A stretch of DNA of 64,000 nucleotides, taken from positions 1 through 64,000 of the forward strand of contig OZ243951.1 of NCBI GenBank assembly GCA_965214565.1. Direction: 5' to 3'. Position 1 is the first letter of the stretch; the number at the start of each line of letters is the position of its first letter. Both the position numbers and the translations under genes were made by a program. The stretch comes from VXYK01 sp965214565 (GTDB lineage Bacteria > Actinomycetota > Acidimicrobiia > Acidimicrobiales > Aldehydirespiratoraceae). Below the pieces are notes generated by a model. That model had not been told where the DNA came from and did no database searches. It saw only the letters and a list, made by a program, of their open reading frames with translations. Shown in pieces: positions 8,765-20,800 of this stretch.

Positions 8765-8770
8765 ATTGTA
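8765..8770 (-). promoter_or_regulatory. -10-like box upstream of hrcA
   Basis: TACAAT on the minus strand, ending about 7 nt before the hrcA ATG. A start site at the expected distance would coincide with the first codon, as in leaderless mRNAs common in Actinomycetota. No convincing -35 is present at 16-18 nt. The 105-bp gap between hrcA and the giant gene holds nothing else that I recognise. Confidence 0.35.
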
Positions 8771-8863
8771 CCGTTATCTGCTAGCGCAGGGTGTTCAGAA
8801 GGCAGTTGCGTGGAGGTTCAGGTTTCGGTTGCGCAGGCGGTGAGGCTCGCCCGGCGGATGCTG

Positions 8864-11800
8864 CTAGTCGTTGTCTTTGATGGTGCCGGTGGCGTAGGTG
8901 AAGTTGAAGATGGTGGTGAAGGTGCTCTCGTAGGCGTACATTCTGATTGTCTCGTCACCTTCAACTGTGTTGTCGTCGATGATCGGCACAACGATCTCGA
9001 CTTGGGTTTCTCCTGGGTTGATCGTGAATGTCCGGTAGGGGATGGTGAAGTCTTGGTTGTATTTGGCGGTGATGTCGAACGCGCCGTAGCCGAGTTTGAT
9101 TTCTTGGTCGCTGGCTCTTGAGAGCGTCGCGACGAAACGCAGCCCTTGGGGGTCGCCTTCAGAGGCCGAAGCGTCGGCCACGGTCAGGGTTATCGGGCCT
9201 GACTGGGCTGGGGCGCCGTTGGACGTGTCGCCGTCGGATGTGTCGGTGGTGTCGGCGGCTGGGGGATCGTCGTCGTCGGAGATCGTGACCGTGGCGGCAC
9301 CGTTGTTCGACGACACGGTGTAGCCGTTGCCAGAGTTGATGGTGGCGGTGACCGTCCCGTCGGGTTCGTCGGTGCTGTCGTCGTTAGTCGCGATGATGAG
9401 GGTGTAGGTGCCTGAGGTGGGGATGGTGACGGTCTGGGTGCCGGTCGACGCGAAATCACCGCTCTGGGTGATCTTGACGGTCACGTCGAGAGCAGCGGAG
9501 GGCGCGGGGTCGGCGGTGATCGTGAACGTTGCGTCGTCGCCTTCGGTGACGTCAGCGCTGGCAGTGATGCTGATCTCGGGGACGTCGTTGTCGGCGACTG
9601 CGACGGTCGCCGTGTTCTGTGTGGATGACACGGTGTAGCCGGCACCGGTGTTGATGGTGGCGGTGACCGTCCCGTCGGGTTCGTCGGTGCTGTCGTCGCC
9701 GGTGGCGACGGTGAGGGTGTAGGTGCCTGAGGTGGGGATGGTGACGGTCTGGGTGCCGGTGGACGTGAACGCGCCGGTTTGGGTGATCTTGACGGCCACG
9801 CTGAGTGCTGTGTGCGGTGCAGGATCCGCAGTGATCGTGAACGTGGCGTCTTCGCCTTCGGTGACGTCTGCGCCGGCAGTGATGACTATTTCGGGGACAT
9901 CGTCGTCTGACACGGCGACGGTCGCCGCGCCCTGTGTGGACGACACCGTGTAGCCGGAACCAATGTTGATGGCGGCAGCAACCGTCCCGTCAGGCTCGTC
10001 GACGCTGTCGTCGGTGGTGGCCACGGTCAGCGTGTAGCTGCCTGTTGTGGGGATGGTGACGGTCTGGGTGCCGGTGGACGTGAACGCGCCGGTTTGGGTG
10101 ATCTCAATGGTGACGTCGAGATCGGCTGTGGGTGCGGGGGCAGCGGTGATCGTGTACGTGGCGTCGCCGCCTTCGGTCACATCTGTGCCTGCGGTAATGC
10201 TGATTTCGGGTTCGACGGGCGGTGGGGCCGGTTTGGCGGTTTGGGCTTGTTCGATGCATTCCAAAGCCTCCCGGAACGGCCGCCATCCCGACCAGCGGGT
10301 TTCGCTTTGGCTTGCCTCGGCCGCGGTGAACGGTTTGAGTTGGGTGTCGGCAATGTCGCCGAACGCGATGAGCACTCGACGCCAGTTCTTGCCGTAGCCC
10401 GGAGCGCGGTGCTTGTTGAGGTCGTAGTATCTGCGGGCGAGTTTCAGCGTGTCGTCAGGAACACATTCGGGTGGCACAGCGGGCGGGTCGCTGCTGGTTT
10501 CATCCTCACCGGAGAGGTCGACGGTCGTGGTGGCGGCGAGGCTATCGAGGTACACGGCGGTTCCGCTGTCGGTGTCATATCCAGGGGTGACAGTGACAGT
10601 GACCGTGACGGGTCCGGCGATGCCGTGATCGAGCGTGTGGCTGGTCGTGGCGATGCCGTCGAACACGCCGGCGGACTGTGCGGTTCCGTCGGCGGCTTCG
10701 GCGCTGTAGGCCACGAGGTACTTGTCAGCGTCCGCTACCGCATCCCAGGAAACGTCGACGCTGGTACCGCCGCCGGTTGCGAGCGTGAGGTTCGCGACGA
10801 CCGCCGCCGGTTCCGGCGGCGCCTCGGCGGGCTGTGGGACATCCCGGGACGGGCTATTCTGCGGTGTGTGCTGGTTCGTGTACTGACGGCGCAAAAACGG
10901 ACAGTCGGAGGGCCAATGGAACCGGCCGCTGGAGACGTAATGGGTTTGTAGATTCAAGGTGTCCGCAGTGACGACCGGGGCGTTCGGGTTGCCCCACTCG
11001 CGCATATGCCATGTGTACGGACCGCCGGGGGTCTGCTTAGAAAAGTACACCAGCCGATAAAACTTGGTGGAATCCAGGTCGCGGTACTGGCCGATCTCGA
11101 ACTCCTTAGGATAGTGGCGGAACACCTCGCCGAGGCTGAACGCCCGCATCTTGTCCACCGTCGCCCGCCGGAACCCACCACCAGTCCCGGAATGCACCAC
11201 GTCCGCGCACTGGGTGCCCTCAACGTGCAGACTGCGGGTGTTGTGCACCCAGATAACCCGATAACACTTCCACGAAATCCGTGTCTGCGTGTGCCGGTCA
11301 CCACCGTAGCCACCGTCCCAACAACCCGCAGCAGTCGGCTCGCCGTCATGGAACGTGAACGTCAACGACTGTTGTGGCGTGCCGTTCCGCGTGAACGAGA
11401 TCCCCGTGAACGTCAACGGGTCATACCCGGCGATCTGAGTCACGTTGATCGTCACCGTCACATCACTCGCAGGTTGTGACGACAGGCGCACGAAATAGTC
11501 CAGCACCTCCCCCGGGGTGATATCAGGCGCAGGACCCAACCCCGGCGTCGACGTCAACGTGTTCGGGCGGAAAATCCCCCACCCGCGATTAGCCCGCTTA
11601 TGCGCGTTGTACGCAGCCTCGTCATAGGTACGGCGATACTCGAACACCTCCAACTCCGGCGCGTCGGTCACCAACACCGACACAGTGCCCAGGCTGGAGC
11701 TGCTGTAACCGCCGCCGGACGCGGTCTGCGTCAAATTGAACCTCCGGTTGCGATTATCGCTGGGCTCGTCGACTGCGGTGACGGTAACCTGCTGTGGTTC

Positions 11801-14800
11801 GGTGTAGTTCGACGCCGTGAACGTCAGAGTCGCCGGACTGATCGTCGCCGCCCCCGAACCCACCGACTCGATCACCGTGAACGTCGACGGATCAAACACC
11901 GCCCGGCCCGCCGCGGTGCCGATTGTGACCGTCGTGGAGCCCCCCGACGGGGCGGTGGTCAACCGCACGCAGTAAGTGGTCTTGCCGCCGTTCTCGGTGA
12001 TCCTGAGACTCGACACGCTCAACACGGTGCTCTGCGCCGAGCAGGCCGAGGCGTCGTCGTCGTCGATGGTCAGATCCACCTCCGAGGACGCCGAGACGAC
12101 CATCGCGCCGCCGCCGGTCACCACCGTCCCCGAACCCGTGCCCGTCACCACGTTCAACGTCGCGGTGATCTCCTCGTCGGAGGTATCGCCGTCGTCGCCA
12201 GCTGCGGTGGCGATCGGTGTGAGCGTCACCGTCGCGGTCTGCACGGTGTTGGAGTCCGAGCCGGTGAACGTCACCCGCGCCGTCGTCGAAGTCGCGTTGG
12301 CGAGCGCCACACCAGTGCCCGACGCGGTGACCGCGAAGTCCGGGGTGGCGTGGCCGGGCAGCCGGGCGCCGGTGCCCGAAGCCAGCGTGATCGTCGCCAC
12401 CACCGACTCGCCCGAGATCAGCGGGCGGCCCAACGACACCGTCAGCGTCGCGGTGTCAGAAGCGTCCTGCTCGCTCATGGCCGTGTCCGATGCCGTCAGC
12501 GTCACCTCGGTTGCCTCGTCGTCGGTGATCCGCACCTTGTCGGATCCGTTGGTGCCCGAAACGGTGTATGAGTCGGTGCTCGAGCAGCCAGCGGTGCTCG
12601 ACGGCACCGCGGTGACGGTGATGACGCTGTCCAAATCATCCGCAGCGGTGTCGGTCCACGCCACGTCGATCGACCCGGTCTGCACGCCGGCTTGGAAGCT
12701 GACGGTTTTGATGCCCTCGTCGGCTGCGGCGACCCGGTCAGTGTCGCCCGACTCTTCGACGCGCACGCATACCGTCAGAGCGGTCGCGGGCTGGGCGTCC
12801 AATGTCAGCGGGAACGAAACGGTGGCGTCGGCCTCGGACTTTTCGACCTCGTCGTCGTCGTTGCGGTTCTCGCCCTCGCCGGTCATCAGCCGCACTGAAA
12901 CCTCAGGTCCCGTCGCGGAGGGGTCGATCTTGAACACCGGCGACATCGCCAACATCCGCAGCTCGGTGGTGTTTACCGTGTTTGCCGTGTGGTCGAGCGG
13001 CGTGTTGCCCAACGTATCCATGCTTCCGAATCTGGGATTGCTGTCACCGAGTGTGTGGCCGCTCACCTCTACGCCGGCGTCGCTGCTGCCTGTCCAATAG
13101 ATCGACATTTGCGCCGTGGCCGCTTCGTTGGTGGCGTGGCTTCTGTTGTTGGTGCCGGTGTCCCAGGAGGCGTCGTAGAAATCGAAATAGTTGTCGGCCA
13201 CTTTGTCTGTCGACGGCGCAGCGAGCCAATAGATCTTGGTGCCGCTGTCCGAATCGCTGGTAGATCTATCGGTGTAGCCGCCTGCGTTGGAGTTCAGCGC
13301 CGGGTCCCACATGGCGGTGTTCTCGCGTGCATCCACGGTGGCGGTGCTGGCGATCACCGACACCAGCCCCGAGTAGGGCAACAGGGCGGCGTGGCCGTGC
13401 TCGGCGACCACCAGCTGGGCCCAGTCGTTGTAGGCGTCGATGTCGGTGGAGACGGCGGTGCGTCTCTGCGAAGTGATGAAGATCAGCCGGAACTCGTCGC
13501 CCGCGGACAAACCCGACGGCGCCAACGCCCAGTCGGCTGCCACCTCAATATCGCCGGTGTCGTCGTCGACGAGTACGACGTTGATCGGGCCGCCGGTCTG
13601 CTCACCGACGTTGATGCCGCCGCTGGCGGTCGCGCCCGACCCGAAATCGACGATCACATACGGTTGGGTGCGGACATCATTATCAACCGGCGTCAACCGC
13701 AGCGTCGCCGTCGTCGCGCCCGCGGTGAACACCACCGCCGGATTCTGCGCCGAGTGCGGCCCCGACGTGTCCAACGCGACGCCGGTCTGCGTCGTCGGTG
13801 CCAACCCGAAGGTGTAATCGGCAGTGACGGCCGCTCCGGTCACAGTCAAAGGCACCGTAAGCGTCTCAGAGCCGCTCAGCGGCCCGTCCAGCCTGAGGGT
13901 GATGGTGCGGTAGCCGGTGCTGTTGCCGGCGCCCTCCACCGCGTTGCCGTCGGCGTCGCCGTCAGAACCCAACATGGCCACGGCGACCGCCGAGGCGTCG
14001 TTATCGTTGACCCGCACCTCAGCAGACGCAGCAGACGAGTCGATCCTGTAGTTGTCGCTGTTTTGCAGGGTAATGGTGATCGGCCCCGACGTCTCGACGA
14101 TGAAATCCTCAACAGTCGGCACTGTGAACGTGGCCGAGCTCTGCCCCGCGGGCAGGGTGCGGGTGCGGTTCCCCTGCTGGCCCGCAGCAACGAAATCGGC
14201 GCCCGACGCGTCGGCGATGCCCACGTTGACGGTGAGGTTGCGGTCTGGCGCGGTGCTGGCGGTGACGGTGAACTCTGCCGCGGTGCCCTCGGTGACCGCC
14301 GCGCCCGGCGTGATGCTCAGCGTCACGTCCTCGTCGTCGACGGTCGCCGCGACGCTGCCGGTTACCGACCCGTAATCGGCGCCCGACGACGAATGCGACA
14401 AAGTCACCGAATCATCGGTCAGATCAGTGTCATGCACGCCGCGCACCGTGACCTTGCGGCCGATATACCAGTTCGAAGCATCGAACTGCACCGAAGCCTG
14501 GTCGCCGTTCGTGCTGTCGTCGGCGTCGAGCGTCAACGTCGCCGATGTCTGGCCCGACACCGTCACCGTCACCGTCACCGTGCCCGACGGTTCCGTGGCG
14601 AGCCGCAGCCGATACGCAGCTGTGCCGCCCTCGTCCACCTCAACAGTGGACGGTACGACCAGACCCGGCGCCGTGCGGTCCTGATCCGCGATGTACAGCG
14701 TCGTTCGGTCAGGGGTTGCCGCGGTCGCCCGCGGCGTCTCACTGCTCGCGATCCTCACGACGATCGTCTCATCGGCTTCCTGCATGCTGTCAGCAATAAT

Positions 14801-17800
14801 GGGAATGCTGATGGTGTGCGTGCCCGACGCGTTCCCCGAAGGGATCGTCACACTCGTCGACGGGGCGGTGTAGTCGCTGCCGTCAGTGGCGGTCCCCCCA
14901 AACGCCAGAGTCAAGTCGATTTGCTGCTCGGTTTGCTGGTTCAGCGTGAGATTCACATCGAAGGTGCCGCTGTCCTCAAGCACCCAATACTCCGGTTGCT
15001 CAAAACCGATCTCGACGGCGTCATCGTCGATGATCGTCACAATCGTGACACCACGGGCCCGCAAATAGTCAGGCGAGGCAACGAGACCCACACGAAACGA
15101 CTCCGAATCCTCGAACACCCCGTCCTCACGGGTCGCTACGTCAAAAGCCACCGACGTCTGCCCCGCGGGGATCATCACCGACGCCTCGCCCGCGGTGAAA
15201 TCCTGCCCCGCGGTCGCACCGCCGCCCTCCTCGACGATGTAGGTGAGCGTCAGATCCGCGGTCGGCGCAGGACTGGCCATCAACGTCAACCTGACCGTCT
15301 CGCCCTCATTAGCCGAACTATTTCCTCTAGTAAAGGCCACCTCCGGCATATCAGCCGACGCCACGGTCTTGACAATCTCCGACACCGCGTAGAACCGGTT
15401 CTCGCTGGCGGCCGCCTCAGTGCCAGACGACAAAGACTGCGACGCGCTGCCGCTGCCGACCCGCGCGCCTGGACCGTAAGCCGGCGTCGCGGTGCCCAGC
15501 GGGTTGGAGCTGGTGGTGCAGTTGTTGTTCATCCCCGTCCACACCTTCGCCCCGTCACCCACACTGCCGTCCTCGTGGCGCAACCGGGTGGCATCCGCAG
15601 ACGACCACCGGCCGGTCCACGCCTGATTGCACAACCGCCAATAGCTCGACGACACCTGCTCGCCGCCCGTCCCCAGCCAATACAACACTGTCCCCGAGTC
15701 CCTCGCCCTCGTCGTGCCGTCGGCAAAGCCGCCCGAGCCGCCATTGGCCGACGTGTCCCAGATGCCGACGTGGTTGCGGCCGTCCACGGTCGCAGTCGAC
15801 ACGAACGCCCTGAAGAAGCCGACATAAGGCAGCAAATCATCCCCGCCGTTGGCGACCGCCGCAGCGCGCACGAAATGGTCGTAATCCGCGATGTCGGTCG
15901 ACGTCGCCAGCCCGCCCTCAGACGTCATGAACATCAACCGGTACTCCGCATTGTTTAACACCGCAGGACGGAAAGCCGTGCCCGGCGGCAGCACGATGTC
16001 GCCCGTCTCGTCGTCCACCAACACCACGCCGATCGGGCCGCCGGTCGGAGTGTCCAAAGTGACACCACCGGAGCCGCTGGGCGTGCCGTAATCGACGATC
16101 ACATACGGCTGCGTGCGGTCCGAGTTGTTCACCGGCATCAAACGCAATGTCGCGGTCTGCGCCCCCGCCGCGAACACCACCGCCGGGTTCTGCGCGCTGT
16201 TCGAGCCGGATGTGTTCAGCGACACGCCCGTCTGCGTGCTCGGCTGCAACGCGAACGTGTAATCAGTCGCCACAGTCGCGCCGACGACTGTCAGCGGCAC
16301 CGTCACCTGTTCCGAGCCGGTCAACGCCCGGCCCAGAGTGAGCGTGATGGTCCGGTAGCCGGTGGTGCCAGGGCCGCCCTCGACGGCGTTACCGTCGCTG
16401 TCGCCGTCAGAAGCAGACATCGTGACCGCGACCGGCGGCGTGTCGTCGTCGGTGATCGTCACGGTGGTGGTCGCCGGCATGCCCACCGTGTAGCCGGTGC
16501 CGCTCGCCAGTGTCATGGTGAAGGTCTCGTCGCCCTCCACCGTGCTGTCGTCGGTGATGTTGACGCTGAAGGTGTGAGACGTCATGGCGGCGGGGAACGT
16601 GAACGTTGTCGGCGGCGCGGTGTAGTCCGACGCCTCCGTCGCGGTCTCCGCCTGCGAGTCGAGGTTCACCGTCAACGCCGACGACGGCGCGCTGCTCGCG
16701 TTCACCGTCACATCAACGCTGCCGCCGTCCTCCGCTGCGCTGTACGCCGCCGAAGCAAACGTCAGCTCCGGCGTCGCGGCGGCCTCGACTTTGAACACCG
16801 GCGACATGGCCAGCATCGGCAACGAATCATCCGACATCGCAGATGTGTCAGACAGCGGATTGCCAAGCGAAACACGAGCAACCGACGGCATAGTCGCGCC
16901 AAGCCGACGCGTCATATTTGGGTCTTTCCTCCCGTCGTGGATGTGGCTGCCAGTCCAGAACCCTGCCGTAACGGTACGCGCAGCACCCGACTCGACAGTG
17001 TCGGCGCCGGACTGGTCCGCGCCGCCGTCCCAGGAACCATCGAAGAAATCGAAATAGTTGTCCGCGACCTTGTCCGACGACGGCTCAGCCAGCCAGTACA
17101 CCTTCACCCCGCTGCTCGACGCGTTCGCCGAGCCGTCAGCCCACGCGCTTCCCGTGTGCATGCCAGCATTGACACGGGCATCGACTGTTGTGGTGCTGCC
17201 CATCACCCGCACCAGACCCGCGTAAGGCTTGAGGCCAGCGTGACCGCCCGCGGCGACCACGCCTTGGGCCCACTCGTTGTACACGTCAATATCGGTCGAC
17301 TCCGCAGTCCGAGTCTGCGACGTGATGAACATCAACCGAAACTCATCACCCCCCGACAACCCCGACGGCAACAACGGCCAATCAGCAGCAACCTCAAAAT
17401 CGCCCGTCTCGTCGTCCACCAGCACCACACCCACCGGGTCGCCCGACACGGCACCCAGCGCCGCACCCGACGCGCTCGGCGCCCGCGAACCAGTGCCGTA
17501 GTCGACGATCACATACGGCTGTGTACGGACGTTGTTATCGACCGGCATCAAACGCAAAGTCGCGGTCTGCGCTCCAGATGCGAACACCACCGCCGGGTTC
17601 TGCGCGCTGTTCGTGCCCGATGTGTTTAGCGACACGCCGGTGTTCGAGCCGCTCAGCCCGAAGGTGTAGTCATTGCTCGCGCCGACCGTCGCACCGGTCA
17701 CAGTCAACGGCACCGTAACCGACTCACTACCGGTGAGCACCCGACCCAACGTCAAGGTGATGGTCCGATACCCCGTCGCGCCGCTGGCGCCTTCCACAGC

Positions 17801-20800
17801 GTTGCCGTTGGCATCACCATCAGACCCCGCCATCGACACGGTGACAGGTCCGGGGGCTTTGATCGTGAAATCCGCGGACAGCGACGCTCCGTAAGGAACC
17901 GCCTTGGTCGCGGACAGCGACCGGCGCAACAGCCGACGGCCGACGTTGAGGGTGACTGGGTCATCGGCGGTGATCGCCGACCCCGAATACGACAGCACCA
18001 CCTCCAAAGAACGATGCTTGGGCTGGCCGTGTACGTCGCTCATGGCCGCACCGAGCTCGGCACTGTTGACCGTCAACCCTGTCGGCGCCCCGGTGAACGT
18101 CAACAACGCCAGACCCGAAGCCGTCAACGATCCGCCGCTTCGCAGATTCCCGGCGCCTCGGTCGCCGCCTTCGGGTCCTAAGCCGTCGCCGTCGCCGACG
18201 CCGAAGAACGTGACATGCTCAGGCGTCAAGGTGAGCGTGACAGTGCCGCCGCTGGCGAACGCGGACGACTGCACCTGCGCGGGTGTGACGCCCAGCGTCG
18301 GGGTCGTGTCGGTGTCAGCCACCCGCACCGTCACATTCCCACTCAACGCGTTGAAATCGTTGTCCGACGACGACGTGCTGTGCGAAATCGTCACCATCCG
18401 CGCCCCGCCGGTGTTGATGGTGTTGTCGTCCACACCCGAAACCGTGACCTCTTGTCCGGTGTCCCAGTTCGTTGTCGTGAACGTCAACGAAGCCGGGTTG
18501 ACCGCCGCGCCCACTGCCGCGGTGATCGCCACCGTCACATCCGCCGACGGCGCCTTGTTCAACTTCACCTCGTAGGTGTCGGTGTGGCCCGATTCCTCGC
18601 TCACCGCCACCCCCTCGCCGACGTCGAACACCAAGGCAGCCGACGGCACCACCGTGACATCCACCTGCGGCCCGACCATGTTCACCGGATACCTCGAACT
18701 GGCAGTACCCGCCGAGCTCGACACAGAATGGGTGACACCCCCGGCGCCTCCGCTGCCCCCGTTGATCGTGACGGTTTGTGCAGACATCCAGTTGCCGGCG
18801 TTGAACGACACGGTCACGGGACTGACAGTCAGACTGCCGGAACTGTTGACAGCAGTGACATGCAACGTCACCGCGCCGCCCGGGTTGCTCGCCAACCGGA
18901 TCCCGTACTCGGCGGTGTCGCCCTCATTCACCGACACCGCAACCGGCACAACCACAATCTTGTGACCGGCGTCGACGGTGGTCGCGGTCACGCTGTTGAT
19001 CGGAATCTGGTGATACGGGTTGCCAGCATCCGATACCTCCGCCGCATGGGAGACGGTGACAGTCTCCGCGGCGGAGTCGCCGTCGTTGACGGCGCGCAGC
19101 GTCACCGTCTGCGCCGAGCTCCAGTTCCCGGTATTGCCGTGAGTGAAAGTCAGCATCGACTGGTCGCCGGCCATGTCGCTGTCGGTGTCCACCGCCACCG
19201 CCGTCGCGTCGCCCGAGGACACCGTCACCACCACATTCGCGCCCGGATCAGAGTCGAGCACCACCGTGTAGGACATCTCCGCATCAGTGGCGTGAAGCTC
19301 AGTCAAAGTGACAGCAGACCCAGAAAGCGTCACACCAGCGGTGCCGTCGTCGTCGTCGGTGAGGGTGATCGTGGTCTCGGCGGTGCTGCCTGCCCGGGCG
19401 TCGACGGCGAGGGTGCCGTCGAGCTGCACTTTGAACGTTTCGGTGCTCTCGGCGGTGCCGTCATCCACCAGGTCGATGGTGAGGGTCTTGGTCGTGTCGC
19501 CGGTGGCGAATTCGAGGTAGCCGGACTGGGCGGTGTAGTCGGTCGGGTGGGCTGCGGTGCCATCCGCGGTGGTCCAGTAGATCGACAGGGGCACCGCTGT
19601 GGTCCCGGTCTTGGTGACGGTGACGCCGATTGTGCCTGCGTCCTCGGCAGCGACGGCCGTCGCCGAGGCGAACGCGACGTTGGGCAGGTCGGCTTTGTCG
19701 GTGATGATGCCGATGCCTGTGCTCTTGCCGGCGGCGAGGCCCGGCGCGTCGGTGCCCGTCGGGGTGCCGAGAGTGACCCGGAAGTAGTGGTCGCCCTCAT
19801 AGGTGCTGTCGTCGGTGGTCGCCACGGCGATGGTCGCGGTGGTGGCGCCCTGGGCGATGGTGACGCTGCCGGCGGTGTCGGCGAAATCAGAGGCGTCGGC
19901 GACGATGTGAGCGGGGTCGGTGGCGATGCCAAGGCCGTGGGCGAAGGTGTAGGGCACGGTGATGCCCCCGGTGGGGGCGGCCTCAGACATCGTCACGGTG
20001 AAGCTGACCGCGCTGCCTTCGGCTGCGCGAGAACGCGGCGTGATCTCCACAGCGCCGCCGACCACCTCGAACACAGACGTGGACAGCGCGTACAGCGGGC
20101 GCATCTCGGTGGCGGGCTCTGCGTCGGTGCAGGCCGGCGTCCGGGCGCGTATCGGCCCCAGCGGCGAGAACCTGCTGGAGTCGTTGCCGTCGAGCTTGCC
20201 GACGTGCACATTCGGTTCGCCGACCTGGCCCCGGTTGTGACCGCCAGTGCCGCCGGAGCAGAAGGCGTGGTTCGTTCGGTGGCCCTCCTCGGTACCGCCG
20301 GTCCAGTAACCGTCGGTATCGACAGTCGCGGCGGTGCCGTCGGCGTGGCGCGGCGACTCGCTGTCCCACGTACCGTCGATGAAATCGGGGCTGGCGTTGT
20401 CGGCGACCTTGTCGCCGCCCACCCAGTAGATCGGGTCGTTCGGCTGAACTCCCTCGTCGATCCGGTACATGTTGAACTGCGCCCGGTCACGGGCGCCGTA
20501 GGTTCCGGTTCCCCCCCCGTCGCCGAGGGTCGTGACGAGCCCGAAGAACGACTCGGCGTGCGGGACGAGCTCGGGGACGCCGCCGCCTTTGAGCTGGGCG
20601 CCGGTGATCTCGGCGCGCACGAAATCGTCGTAGACGGACCCTTGACGGCTGGTGGCGGCGGTCTCGCCGTTGGTGACATACAGCAGACGGAACGTGTCAC
20701 CGACACCGACGCCCGACGGCAGCAGCGGCCAGTCGAGGGGCACCTCGACGGTCTCTCCTGTGCTCGGCGGGGCCGCGTCGTCGTCTGCGATGCCGTACCA

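Noticed and set aside
8759..8863. CIRCE operator upstream of hrcA
   Set aside because: I looked for TTAGCACTC-N9-GAGTGCTAA and found no acceptable match. hrcA may not be autoregulated here, or the element may lie with groE elsewhere.
12989..15958. 989-codon plus-strand open frame opposite the giant gene
   Set aside because: Arg/His-rich translation without recognisable domains or start signals. Long antisense frames arise readily opposite GC-rich, codon-biased repetitive genes.
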